Shown: positions 1-7,092 of the stretch, piece by piece
How positions within the stretch are numbered: the first letter of the stretch is position 1
How the letters are laid out: every line of letters begins with the position of its first letter
Source of the DNA: Candidatus Omnitrophota bacterium
Lineage (GTDB): Bacteria > Omnitrophota > Gorgyraeia > JAFGHF01
Direction: 5' to 3'
Assembly: GCA_016939375.1 (NCBI GenBank)
Contig: JAFGHF010000076.1
Location: 1 to 50,076 of the forward strand
DNA: 50,076 nucleotides
Notes under the pieces: model-generated
Told to the model about the DNA's origin: nothing
The model's input: the letters and a program-made list of their open reading frames with translations, nothing else
Databases searched by the model: none
Program-made: the position numbers and the translations under genes

Positions 1-395
1 ATCATCTTCCTGACTGCGCTATAAATTAAATAACCGCCGCAGGCCCCTATAAAAGACATATTAAAGATGTTGGCCCCCAGAGTGGTCAAGCCGCCATCCT
101 GGAATATCAGACACTGGACCACTAAGACTACCGCGATCACTATTGCTCCGGCACAAGGGCCTAACAAGACCGCTGCCAAAACGCCGCCTAAAAGATGGCC
201 CGATGTCCCTCCCACAACAGGAAAGTTCAACATCTGGGCCGCGAAAATGAAGGCAGCCATCACGCCCATCAAAGGCACCATTTTGTCTTTAAGCATCTGG
301 GTCGTCCTTTTTAAGCAAAAGCCCAAGCCCCCGATAGAAAGCAACCAAGTAGGGATCCAGGTATTTGCCGCCAAAAATCCATCCGGTATATGCAT
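1..395 (-). CDS. cbiM: Nickel/cobalt ECF transporter S component CbiM/NikM (partial)
   Basis: Membrane substrate-capture subunit of an ECF-type Ni/Co importer. Only the first 131 codons are visible; the gene runs off the left edge, where the CbiQ/CbiO-type partners would be expected. I chose the ATG at 395 because AGGAGG lies just upstream and the protein opens MHIPDGFL; in this family the N-terminal Met-His-x-Pro-x-Gly segment folds into the metal site. A conserved NFPVVGGTSGHL segment (residues 57-68) and several hydrophobic stretches fit the family. It follows the outer-membrane barrel gene by 24 bp and nikR lies further upstream, so nickel is the more likely metal. No homology search could be run. 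Confidence 0.93.
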   Translation of the reverse strand, partial: MHIPDGFLAANTWIPTWLLSIGGLGFCLKRTTQMLKDKMVPLMGVMAAFIFAAQMLNFPVVGGTSGHLLGGVLAAVLLGPCAGAIVIAVVLVVQCLIFQDGGLTTLGANIFNMSFIGACGGYLIYSAVRKM

Positions 396-419
396 CTTCT
401 CCCTCCTCATATTAAAATG

Positions 420-1157
420 TTAAAAGGCCAATGTCAATCCGCTGGTGACTAAAAAATCGGCGCTGGCATCAGAGATACCCCAGCCAAAGCCCAGGTCGAA
501 TGTGATTATATCAGATAAGGCATAGTTAAATCCAACTAAACCTGCAAATGGATTATCGTCAAATTCACCGTCAAAGTTCGTCTCTCCTGTCAGTTCCCCT
601 ACAAGGTTCAACCTCTCATTTACCGGGTATTCCAAAGCAATGGCGTATGAGAACACATCGTCGTTTTCGTCTTCCGCAAGACCGACATAGGTATAGCCTA
701 AATTCAGGTGTCCGACGACCTTTCCCAGCTCTTTTGTCAATATAGCATTGATAGCGTGGTCTACCTCGCCGGAACTTAAGCCCTTCTCTTCGTCTCCTGT
801 CTCTGTCTTAAAAGAATAGGAGATTGCCAAAGCTGGTATATTCTCTTTTTCCTCTAAGACGTTGAGCTTGGCGCTTATCGACACATCGCCTATGCCATCG
901 ACATCATCACCGTTGGAGACCTCGATAAAATGATAAGGCACTTCCACGCCTATATCCAAGCGGCTAAAAAGCCCGTACTTCATGCAAAAGCCCAAGTTAT
1001 ATTCATCGTCAGCGTCGTCGACATACTCAAATCCTGCCTCGGCTTCAAAATGGCCTTTTTCGACAGTGCCGGCGTCGTCGGTGGACAAAGGCCTGGCCGC
1101 CAAACACACAACCGGCAAAAAGACCACAAATATGATTAAAAATATAGAAACTCTCAA
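420..1157 (-). CDS. Outer-membrane beta-barrel protein, candidate nickel channel
   Basis: A 245-residue protein with a signal peptide (residues 1-20, hydrophobic core, probable cleavage after CLA) followed by alternating polar/hydrophobic short strands separated by acidic turns (DDADDE, NGDDVDG, EDENDD). It ends in a terminal Phe, as many BAM substrates do. It resembles the transporter/Phenol_MetA_deg-type barrels of unknown substrate. The start is TTG at 1157 with GGAG 8 bases upstream. It lies between nikR and cbiM, with a candidate NikR box about 60 bp upstream, so a role in moving nickel across the outer membrane is inferred from context only. Confidence 0.75.
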   Translation of the reverse strand: MRVSIFLIIFVVFLPVVCLAARPLSTDDAGTVEKGHFEAEAGFEYVDDADDEYNLGFCMKYGLFSRLDIGVEVPYHFIEVSNGDDVDGIGDVSISAKLNVLEEKENIPALAISYSFKTETGDEEKGLSSGEVDHAINAILTKELGKVVGHLNLGYTYVGLAEDENDDVFSYAIALEYPVNERLNLVGELTGETNFDGEFDDNPFAGLVGFNYALSDIITFDLGFGWGISDASADFLVTSGLTLAF

Positions 1158-1216
1158 AACCCAACGCTCCTTTCTCTCTTTCTGAAAAGCTACTTGATAA
1201 TACGTTTTTAATATTC

Positions 1217-1244
1217 GTGCTACGATAGGGCAAAAAAATAATAC
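1217..1244 (-). promoter_or_regulatory. Candidate NikR operator upstream of the barrel-cbiM operon
   Basis: On the minus strand the site reads GTATTAT-N14-GTAGCAC. It closely matches the site in front of nikR (GTGTTAT-N13-GTAGCAT). As I recall, deltaproteobacterial NikR sites have the form GTGTTAC-N13/14-GTAACAC, so half-sites and spacing agree. No strong sigma-70 promoter is obvious here. Confidence 0.5.
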
Positions 1245-1247
1245 TGC

Positions 1248-1664
1248 TCAATCAATTTCTTTGCCGGTACTGGACATGCTTAATGTCGTATGCTTCACCC
1301 CCTTTATCGCTTTTAAAGAGTCTTGCAACTTTTGGGCATCCTTGGGGTTGCCTCTTATCGCAATGATCTCTAAGCAGTTATTATGGTCTAAATGGATATG
1401 CTGGGTGGAAATGATCACTTTTTGAAAATCGTGCTGCACATCAGTTATTTTGTTAAGCAGCTCTCGTCTGTGATGGTCATATATAAAGGTGATCGCCCCG
1501 GCAATCTCTTTATCGCCCTGCCACTGTTTTTTGACCAGCTCCTGGCGGATCAGGTCGCGGATGGCCTCTGAACGGTTGGTGTAGTTTTTCTCCTCGTTCA
1601 AACGGTCGAATTTCAGCAAGAGTTCTTTTTCTAAAGATACGCCAAATCTTAATAGCCTAGTCAT
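1248..1664 (-). CDS. nikR: Nickel-responsive regulator NikR
   Basis: A 138-residue ribbon-helix-helix repressor that binds DNA when loaded with nickel. The N-terminal RHH segment (residues 1-45, RLLRFGVSLEKELLLKFD then a helix pair) is followed by an ACT-like metal-binding domain. All four expected nickel ligands are present: H78, H89, H91 and C97, matching E. coli H76, H87, H89 and C95. Length is typical of the family. It has its own sigma-70 promoter, with a candidate NikR box covering the -10 element, which suggests autorepression. Downstream lie the barrel gene and cbiM, its likely targets. Confidence 0.95.
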   Translation of the reverse strand: MTRLLRFGVSLEKELLLKFDRLNEEKNYTNRSEAIRDLIRQELVKKQWQGDKEIAGAITFIYDHHRRELLNKITDVQHDFQKVIISTQHIHLDHNNCLEIIAIRGNPKDAQKLQDSLKAIKGVKHTTLSMSSTGKEID

Positions 1665-1677
1665 CGCTTCCCTTTCA

Positions 1678-1704
1678 ATGCTACGATTTTTGAAATAATA
1701 ACAC
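1678..1704 (-). promoter_or_regulatory. Candidate NikR operator over the nikR promoter
   Basis: Minus-strand GTGTTAT-N13-GTAGCAT, overlapping the -10 hexamer and the presumed transcription start and ending 13 bp before the nikR ATG. Position and similarity to the site at 1217-1244 support autoregulation. Confidence 0.55.
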
Positions 1705-1723
1705 GAAACAGGGACCTTGTCAA
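1695..1723 (-). promoter_or_regulatory. Sigma-70 promoter of nikR
   Basis: TTGACA at 1718-1723, a 17-bp spacer, then TATTAT at 1695-1700. It lies between the stop of the preceding methyltransferase gene (1730) and nikR (1664). Confidence 0.8.
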
Positions 1724-1729
1724 TGGTTT

Positions 1730-2350
1730 TTATTTTTCTTTGCTGGCGCGTATTACCACAAAGCCGCCCGGACTTGCTCCCCTTCTGGGTTCTTCGACAG
1801 ACTTGATTTTATGCGGCAAGCTAAATATAGCCTGATGGTAGGAAAAGTTTCCAAAGCCTAAGCCCTTGAGCATCTTGGCTACTTCTCCGGCACTAAGAAA
1901 ATTCGCCTCTCTGTAAAATACGCCTTTTTTCTTTTTATAAAATCTGCCTAAAAAGCTGCCTTTTTCCACTATGGCAACAATGATCTTGCCTTTTTTCCTT
2001 AAGACCCTTTTCGCCTCTTTAAGTACTTTTTGCGGGTTTTTCAAGAAGGCCAAAGAAATAATTATAGCTACATAGTCAAAAGCAGAGTTTTTTAGGGGAA
2101 GGTTTTCGCCAGAGCCGACTTTTGCGTCTACGCCTCGCTCTCTGGCGATCTTGACCATCTTTTTCGCCGGATCTATGCCGCTTGAAATCCCTAAAGGTGC
2201 CGCAAACCTGGCTGTGCCCACTCCGATCTCTAATCCTTTGCCTTTGCGGGGCACCACCTTCCTCAACGCTTCCAATTCCGACAAATAGGCAAACCTGTTT
2301 TTATCATACCAGGCATCATATCTTTTATAATAGCGGTCAAAGATATTCAT
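1730..2350 (-). CDS. Class I SAM-dependent methyltransferase
   Basis: A 206-residue methyltransferase of UbiE/Methyltransf_11 type, substrate unknown. Motif I reads GLEIGVGTARFA, followed by GIDPAKKMVKIA (acidic residue of motif II region), an acidic-loop LPLKNSAFDY and the VLKEAKRVLRKKGK segment. I place the start at 2350 (MNIFDRYYKRYD), where similarity to the family begins. The open frame extends upstream to 2434, but that stretch translates a palindromic repeat (2351-2401) and overlaps the J-domain gene. The Shine-Dalgarno at 2350 is poor (AAGG abuts the ATG), so the start is uncertain. It is the last gene of the Fur-headed run. Confidence 0.8.
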   Translation of the reverse strand: MNIFDRYYKRYDAWYDKNRFAYLSELEALRKVVPRKGKGLEIGVGTARFAAPLGISSGIDPAKKMVKIARERGVDAKVGSGENLPLKNSAFDYVAIIISLAFLKNPQKVLKEAKRVLRKKGKIIVAIVEKGSFLGRFYKKKKGVFYREANFLSAGEVAKMLKGLGFGNFSYHQAIFSLPHKIKSVEEPRRGASPGGFVVIRASKEK

Positions 2351-2401
2351 CCTTCGACTCACTTTCGTTCGCTCAGGATGACCCTGAGCACAGTTGAATG
2401 G
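2351..2401. repeat. Interspersed palindromic repeat (REP-like)
   Basis: Contains the perfect arms GCTCAGG / CCCTGAGC around ATGA, with outer partial arms TTCGACT and AGTTGAA. Elements of the form CCTTCGAC...GCTCAGG...GTCGAAGG are common intergenic repeats in many environmental genomes. It sits directly before the methyltransferase start. Confidence 0.7.
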
Positions 2402-2402
2402 G

Positions 2403-2720
2403 TCATAGATCCAGGTTTCCCCACCAGCCGTCATAAAACCGCTTCAAGTGGGCATAGGTCTCTTTGTCCAGTGAGTTTCTCTTTACGTCTTTTTCCTTAA
2501 AAGAGTATCTATATCCCTGGCAATATGCCATCAATAGGTCCTTGGCCCGGTTTATCTCTTTTGTAAGTTGCTCACATTTATCTCTATCTTGCTTTCGGCA
2601 ACGGTCCGGGTCATATTTTAACCTCAGCTTGCGGTAGGCCTGGGTTATTTCCTGTAACGTGGCTTCTTCCGCCAAGTTTAACGCCTTTCTGGCCCGCTCT
2701 ATCTGTTTAAAATCAGCCAT
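2403..2720 (-). CDS. J-domain-like protein with altered HPD motif
   Basis: A 105-residue protein resembling the DnaJ N-terminal domain: ERARKALNLAEEATLQEITQAYRKLRLKYDP. The invariant His-Pro-Asp tripeptide that stimulates DnaK ATPase is Asp-Pro-Asp here (KYDPDRC), so co-chaperone activity is doubtful. The rest (residues 60-105) is a Lys/Tyr-rich helix ending FYDGWWGNLDL. It starts 15 bp after the MBL-fold gene's stop and is probably co-transcribed with it. Function is unknown; a scaffolding or protein-interaction role is possible. Confidence 0.7.
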   Translation of the reverse strand: MADFKQIERARKALNLAEEATLQEITQAYRKLRLKYDPDRCRKQDRDKCEQLTKEINRAKDLLMAYCQGYRYSFKEKDVKRNSLDKETYAHLKRFYDGWWGNLDL

Positions 2721-2735
2721 TATATTACCTCTTAG

Positions 2736-3446
2736 CTAAACTTCTATTATCGAACCCGCGCCTATATCGACAAAGCCCTCTTTGAATCTCTCTTTAAAAA
2801 GGGCTATGCCTGCGTCTCCGCTACAGTGACAGGGACCCGCTTTTTTAACCCCCAGTTTCTCTAAACCACTCACTATAGCGCTAAGCCTGGGAGACATCCC
2901 CAGATGGAATCCGCCTAGCACAAGATAGATATCTTTATCCAGCCTCCTATTTGTCTCTTGGGCCATTTCTAAAATTCCCGGGTGAGCACAACCGGTGATC
3001 AGGACCAAACCTTTGTCTGTCTGCAGAGTAAGCGCTATCTCTTTTGGACCCGGACCGGACATCTCCGGACCGGCAAATACGCCTTCGGCTACAGAAACCA
3101 TATCCTCGACTAACTCAAAATCTATTCCCTTAGCCTTGAGCGACTTCCTAAAAGATTCGGGAAATGATTTACCGAAAAAGAGCCTGCATTTTTTACTTTT
3201 GCCTAAGACAGCCGCAAGCCCGTCGATATGGTCCCAATGGTTGTGGGAGAGGACGATTGCGTCGAAGTCTTTTGGATTAATATTCATCTTTTTCAGGTTT
3301 GACGATAATTTACGGGGGTCGTCACCTGTATCAAAAAGGATCTTTTTATCCGAGCATTCGACTAAACAAGAAAACCCCCATCCTGATTGCAGGTCCTTAT
3401 CGTGCAGTTTATTGTCATAGACAATCGAAAGCCTGGCGCTTTTCAT
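2736..3446 (-). CDS. MBL-fold metallohydrolase (COG1237 type)
   Basis: A 236-residue metallo-beta-lactamase-fold protein of the dihydropterin ribofuranosylaminobenzene-phosphate synthase-like group. The metal site HxHxDH reads HNHWDH (residues ~68-73), followed by TGCAHPGI and a late GGFHLG. The ATG at 3446 has GGGAG 9 bases upstream; a TTG two codons earlier is less well placed. It lies in the Fur-headed operon next to a small Cys-rich protein. The archaeal pterin role cannot be transferred safely; substrate is unknown. Confidence 0.85.
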   Translation of the reverse strand: MKSARLSIVYDNKLHDKDLQSGWGFSCLVECSDKKILFDTGDDPRKLSSNLKKMNINPKDFDAIVLSHNHWDHIDGLAAVLGKSKKCRLFFGKSFPESFRKSLKAKGIDFELVEDMVSVAEGVFAGPEMSGPGPKEIALTLQTDKGLVLITGCAHPGILEMAQETNRRLDKDIYLVLGGFHLGMSPRLSAIVSGLEKLGVKKAGPCHCSGDAGIALFKERFKEGFVDIGAGSIIEV

Positions 3447-3467
3447 TTTCAAATACTCCCTCTGCGG

Positions 3468-3665
3468 CTATTTAAGCCGTTCATCGAATGTACCATCGGG
3501 CAACATGTTATCCGCATGGTAAATCCCTTTTTCTTCCAGTTTTTTTCTCACGCAATCCGGGTTATCAACCCAACAATACTCTTCGACCCATTTTTTGTCC
3601 AGCTTGCCCTGTTGGTAGTACCTCTTTAAAGGGCAGGCATCATACCATCTGCAGTTCTTGTTCAC
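3468..3665 (-). CDS. Small Cys-rich conserved protein, function unknown
   Basis: A 65-residue soluble protein with four cysteines (C5, C11, C31, C38) in NCRWYDACPLKRYY and YCWVDNPDC contexts, consistent with a small metal- or Fe-S-binding fold. The GTG start at 3665 overlaps the stop of the upstream methyltransferase gene (GTGA overlap), so translation is probably coupled. I recognise the pattern as a widespread small protein of anaerobes but cannot name a function. Confidence 0.7.
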   Translation of the reverse strand: MNKNCRWYDACPLKRYYQQGKLDKKWVEEYCWVDNPDCVRKKLEEKGIYHADNMLPDGTFDERLK

Positions 3666-4297
3666 GGCTTGATTCTCTTTTGGCAGATCAAGGCCCAGTG
3701 ACAGTCATCCTGAAAGTTCTCGACCTCATAACCCAATTTATGAAAAAAAGTGTAGGCATAATCCTTGCCGGTCTCTGATTTCTCGTGCGTCCTGCCTTCT
3801 TCCCGGTGGACAGAATCTATGATCTGCATCCCCTTCTCATTGAAATCGGCTATGATTAACAGGCCATCTTGGTTTAACACCCTGTCAGTCTCTAAGAACA
3901 TCTCATCGGCCTCAAATACATGGTGCATCAGGCCGATCATTATTATATTGTCAAAACTCTTATTGGCAAAAGTCATGGCTTTGCCATCCATCGCATAAAG
4001 AGTGACTCTTCTAAGTAAATTTCTGCTGGCCAGGTTCAAGGCTGTCGTTTTCAGAGATTCCTGATCCGGGTCTACGGCTACAAAGTCATATCCGCTTTCG
4101 GCCAAAACTATGCTTGCGTATCCGTTTCCGCAGCCTATTTCCAATATTGAACCTTCTAAAGGACCGGCCTTCTCAAATATGAGCCTACGGCTACCCAGCA
4201 GATCCAGGCCTTTCTTTTTATAAAGAGAGACCCTCTCTTTAAAATGGCCTTGATTGTCTTTTATTTCCTTATCATCTATTTTTGGTATGTAGCGCAT
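3662..4297 (-). CDS. Class I SAM-dependent methyltransferase
   Basis: A 211-residue methyltransferase with motif I ILEIGCGNGYASI (residues ~51-63), motif II AVDPDQ, post-motif SFDNIIMIGLMHHV and the VLNQDGLLIIADF strand typical of Methyltransf_11/25. The substrate is unknown. It starts 13 bp after the MinD-type ATPase gene and shares a GTGA overlap with the next gene. Its place among metal/Fe-S ATPase genes hints at a role linked to that system, but this is inference. Confidence 0.85.
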   Translation of the reverse strand: MRYIPKIDDKEIKDNQGHFKERVSLYKKKGLDLLGSRRLIFEKAGPLEGSILEIGCGNGYASIVLAESGYDFVAVDPDQESLKTTALNLASRNLLRRVTLYAMDGKAMTFANKSFDNIIMIGLMHHVFEADEMFLETDRVLNQDGLLIIADFNEKGMQIIDSVHREEGRTHEKSETGKDYAYTFFHKLGYEVENFQDDCHWALICQKRIKP

Positions 4298-4310
4298 GGC
4301 CTTCTCCGCA

Positions 4311-5171
4311 TCAACGCATCCTCTGATAAAGCTTCTCCCAGATCTGTATTATTTGCTCTTTTGCCCCCTTTGAGGGATATTCTATTATCGTCTTGCCTTC
4401 TACCAAAGCCTTGACCACATCTTCATCGAAAGAAATCTTACCGATAAGCTCAATATTGTTTTTATGGCAATATGACTCTATTTCCTCGCTCATTTGGGTG
4501 TTTAGATCGAACTTATTTACGACTAAAGCAACGGGTACGCTGAAATGCCTGGCCACCTTGATCACCCTATCTGCGTCGTGTAAGCCGGATAAGGTGGGCT
4601 CGGTAACTACCAAAGCACAGTCTATTCCTGAAAGAGAGGCAATCACCGGACAACCAATGCCAGGGGCCCCGTCAATGATCACCCAATCTGCGTCTTCCTT
4701 TTGGGCCAGCTCCTTTGCCTTTTGCCTGACCAAGGCCACCAACTTGCCTGAATTCTCTTCAGCAATGCCCAATTTAGCATGCACGAGGGAACCGAATCTC
4801 GTCCGCGAGATATACCATTCGCCGGCGATATTTTCTTGCATTATCACTGCTTCGGCCGGACAGATAAATTTACAAAAGGCGCAACCTTCGCAGGAAATTG
4901 GATCAACCACAAAATCCTCGCTGATTGCGTTGAAACGGCAGGCAGCGACACATCTTCCGCATTCTTTGCAAAGTTTTTTGTCGATCTTGGCAGTAAACCC
5001 GCTTTTAAATTGATGCCGCTGTTCTATCTCGGGCGAAAGCAAAAGATGTAAGTCTGCTGCATCGACATCGCAGTCGGCCATGACTTTATTTTCTGCCAGA
5101 GCGGCAAAGGCCCCGGTGAGTATGGTCTTTCCCGTGCCACCTTTTCCGCTTATCACCACTATTTGTTTCAC
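4311..5171 (-). CDS. MinD-type P-loop ATPase with inserted ferredoxin domain (second copy)
   Basis: A 286-residue ParA/MinD-superfamily ATPase (COG1149 type). The deviant Walker A is GKGGTGKT (residues 8-15), followed by an inserted 2x[4Fe-4S] ferredoxin domain (CKECGRCVAAC and CEGCAFCKFIC, residues ~70-107) and the switch DGAPGIGCP. Such proteins pair in anaerobes and are thought to act in Fe-S or metal assembly or electron transfer; the exact role is unknown. The start is GTG at 5171, supplied by the right end of the 84-bp element at 5171-5254 (GGAGG 9 bases upstream). Without the insertion the start would be ATG overlapping the stop of the CoA-binding gene. Confidence 0.88.
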   Translation of the reverse strand: MKQIVVISGKGGTGKTILTGAFAALAENKVMADCDVDAADLHLLLSPEIEQRHQFKSGFTAKIDKKLCKECGRCVAACRFNAISEDFVVDPISCEGCAFCKFICPAEAVIMQENIAGEWYISRTRFGSLVHAKLGIAEENSGKLVALVRQKAKELAQKEDADWVIIDGAPGIGCPVIASLSGIDCALVVTEPTLSGLHDADRVIKVARHFSVPVALVVNKFDLNTQMSEEIESYCHKNNIELIGKISFDEDVVKALVEGKTIIEYPSKGAKEQIIQIWEKLYQRMR

Positions 5172-5258
5172 CCCGTTAAACCTCCAATCAGCCTCTCCCC
5201 GCTAAAACATTTATGCACTTTTCGAAGCTGCATAAATACATAGGCTTAACGGGGTTCA
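5167..5258. mobile_element. 84-bp non-autonomous element with TTCA target duplication
   Basis: The element is 5171-5254, flanked by direct TTCA copies (5167-5170 and 5255-5258). Its termini CCCCGTTAAACCT and the inverted CCCCGTTAAGCCT match those of the GIY-YIG element at 16841-17105. On the minus strand the left end opens a 23-codon remnant frame starting MNPVKPMYLC, and the right end retains the GGLTG-stop frame seen in the full element. This suggests an internal-deletion derivative. Its right end supplies GGAGG and the GTG start of the downstream ATPase gene. Confidence 0.8.
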
Positions 5259-5639
5259 TCTAGGACCCATCATTATACAAAGGTTATATACTACAGCAAT
5301 GCCGTTTTCTCTACAGTATTTTACCGCCTCTTCGCTTTGCGCCCCAGGCTGCATCCAGACCCTCTTTATCCCCTTTTCTTTGCACTGCCTGACTATCTTC
5401 TCCGTCGCCTCAGGGGGAGTAACCAGATCAGCGACATCACAGACTACCGGTATGTCTTTTACGCTGGCATAACAAGCGATCCCTTCTACTTCTTTTAAGC
5501 GCGGGTTGACCGGATATACCTCATAGCCCTTTTCTTTCAGGGCCATCAGGATCTTATAGGCGAATTTGTCCTTGTTTCTAAAAGACCCCGCTACGGCAAA
5601 CTTCTTCTGTTTTAGGAATTCTTGCACTAGGTCCTGCAT
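5256..5639 (-). CDS. CoA-binding domain protein (YccU/COG1832 type)
   Basis: A 127-residue Rossmann-fold CoA-binding protein with KKFAVAGSFRN at residues ~12-22, YPVNPRLKEVEG in the middle and the C-terminal VWMQPGAQSEEAV...YNLCIMMGPR, all typical of the family. The ligand is probably a CoA thioester or free CoA; the biological role is not established. It overlaps the upstream ATPase gene by 13 bp. Its stop codon (TGA at 5256-5258) lies within the target duplication of the 84-bp element; before the insertion it would have formed an ATGA overlap with the next start. Confidence 0.88.
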   Translation of the reverse strand: MQDLVQEFLKQKKFAVAGSFRNKDKFAYKILMALKEKGYEVYPVNPRLKEVEGIACYASVKDIPVVCDVADLVTPPEATEKIVRQCKEKGIKRVWMQPGAQSEEAVKYCRENGIAVVYNLCIMMGPR

Positions 5640-6460
5640 CGGACGATATCCTTATATAATTTTTCAAATTTTTCTTTATATTCCGGCAGGGCTCCTACGA
5701 TATTCTCGCCTCTGGAATAGCAAGAAGCTATTTCTTTTTTAAAAGGGATGCGCATCAAAATAGGAACGTTTTCTTTTTGGCAGTAGGCATCGGTTTTTTC
5801 ATCTCCGATATCAGCACGATTGAGCACTAGGCCAAAAGGTATCTTCATCTTTCGCAAGACTTCTACCGCCAGTTTCAAGTCATTGAGGCCAAATGGGGTA
5901 GGCTCGCTTACTAAAATACAGAAGTCAGAACCTTTGATCGATTCGATGACAGGACATGAAGTCCCCGGAGGCGCGTCGATTATTACAGTCCGCGAAGGAT
6001 TGGCATATTGTTTTACAGTCCTGATCAAAGGTGGGGACATCGCCTGGCCGATATTTAGCTGCCCGTGCGCAAATTGAAGGCTATCTTTCTCGCCGATCTC
6101 CACGCAACCTATTTCTTTATCGACTTCTTTTATTGCTTCTTTAGGACAGAAATATGTACACGAGCCACAACCATGGCAGAGCTCGGGAAACACCAATACT
6201 TTATCTTTAATCACCACCAAGGCATTATAAGCGCAGACCTCTTGGCAACGGCCACAAAAGTCACACTTCTCTTTGTCTATCTGGGGTATAGGAATATAGA
6301 CAGGGACCGTATTCTTTATTTCGGGCTTTATAAATAGGTGGGCATTGGGCTCTTCTACGTCACAGTCTAGAAGTTGGACATTAGTTAAAGATAGCGCTAG
6401 ATTGACACTGACTGTAGTCTTGCCTGTGCCGCCTTTTCCGCTGGCAACTGAAATTATCAT
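5627..6460 (-). CDS. MinD-type P-loop ATPase with inserted ferredoxin domain (first copy)
   Basis: A 277-residue paralogue of the ATPase at 4311-5171. Walker A GKGGTGKTT lies at residues 9-17, then the inserted ferredoxin domain with CDFCGRCQEVC and CHGCGSCTYFC, then DAPPGTSCP. The two copies probably work as a pair, each with an ATP-driven switch and two [4Fe-4S] clusters. The gene starts 12 bp after the zinc-ribbon gene and overlaps the CoA-binding gene. Neighbouring NifX-like proteins make a metal/Fe-S trafficking role plausible, but that is inference. Confidence 0.88.
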   Translation of the reverse strand: MIISVASGKGGTGKTTVSVNLALSLTNVQLLDCDVEEPNAHLFIKPEIKNTVPVYIPIPQIDKEKCDFCGRCQEVCAYNALVVIKDKVLVFPELCHGCGSCTYFCPKEAIKEVDKEIGCVEIGEKDSLQFAHGQLNIGQAMSPPLIRTVKQYANPSRTVIIDAPPGTSCPVIESIKGSDFCILVSEPTPFGLNDLKLAVEVLRKMKIPFGLVLNRADIGDEKTDAYCQKENVPILMRIPFKKEIASCYSRGENIVGALPEYKEKFEKLYKDIVRCRT

Positions 6461-6472
6461 ATAATCTTCTAC

Positions 6473-6667
6473 TTAACCTCTTGTCAGTCTGTTACCGCAA
6501 GTTGGACAATTTATAGTATTGCAGGGCACCCCTCTTTGGTGTTGCACCTTGTTTCCGCAGCTAGGGCATACGCAATATCCCCCCGGGCCGGCACCTGGAC
6601 GGTTGCCGCCTCCTTGGCCACGGCCACCACCGGGACCCACAGGTCCTGTTCCGTCTCCGAATGGCAT
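6473..6667 (-). CDS. Small Gly-rich zinc-ribbon protein
   Basis: A 64-residue protein beginning MPFGDGTGPVGPGGG, an N-terminus shared with DUF5320-like proteins, then a Gly-rich stretch and two Cys pairs (CVCPSC and CPTC) forming a probable zinc ribbon or Fe-S knuckle near the C-terminus. I chose the ATG at 6667 because GGAGGAG precedes it; the longer frame would overlap the upstream NifX-like gene heavily. The function is unknown; proteins of this kind accompany NifX-like and MinD-type ATPase genes in anaerobes. Confidence 0.75.
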   Translation of the reverse strand: MPFGDGTGPVGPGGGRGQGGGNRPGAGPGGYCVCPSCGNKVQHQRGVPCNTINCPTCGNRLTRG

Positions 6668-6692
6668 GGTCTCCTCCTTCCAAAAGTTTATT

Positions 6693-7079
6693 TTATTTAT
6701 CACTTTGGCCTTTGCCCGGCATGCCAAACTTTGACCCTACGCTGGGTCCGCCGGTAGGCTTAAGCTCTCCCTTATTATATTTTTCAACCGCCTCTTTTAC
6801 ACTGCCGGATATGCCGGTGATTATTTCTACCCCTCCGGCATTCAGCGCACTAAAGGCATTGGGGCCCACGTTGCCGGTAAGGACCGCTTTGACATTCTTA
6901 TTGGCCACCAACTGTCCCGACTGGACACCCGCTCCACCCATTGCCGCAATATTTGGGTTTTGCACTGCCTCAAATTCCAGGGTCTGCGGGTCGACGAAAA
7001 TAAAAAACTCACAACGGCCAAAACGCGGGTCCACCTTTGTTTCCAGATTATTCCCTTGAGCAGTCACGCAAATCTTCAT
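6693..7079 (-). CDS. NifX/NifB-C-type cofactor-binding protein (first of two)
   Basis: A 128-residue member of the dinitrogenase iron-molybdenum cofactor biosynthesis (DiNase_FeMo-co) family: MKICVTAQGNNLETKVDPRFGRC at the N-terminus, then NVKAVLTGNVGPNAFSAL and GVEIITGISGSVKEAV. Members bind metal-sulfur clusters. No nitrogenase genes are in the window, so a nitrogenase role is not supported; general Fe-S or metal carriage is more likely. It sits 13 bp after its paralogue. Confidence 0.9.
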   Translation of the reverse strand: MKICVTAQGNNLETKVDPRFGRCEFFIFVDPQTLEFEAVQNPNIAAMGGAGVQSGQLVANKNVKAVLTGNVGPNAFSALNAGGVEIITGISGSVKEAVEKYNKGELKPTGGPSVGSKFGMPGKGQSDK

Positions 7080-7092
7080 CTTATCTCCTTAA

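Noticed and set aside
67..423. Open frame on the plus strand at the left edge
   Set aside because: The minus strand here encodes CbiM with clear motifs and a ribosome site.
4393..5013. Long open frame on the plus strand (206 codons)
   Set aside because: It is the antisense shadow of the MinD-type ATPase gene; composition and lack of motifs argue against coding. The same applies to other plus-strand frames such as those at 27228-27854 and 41247-41735.
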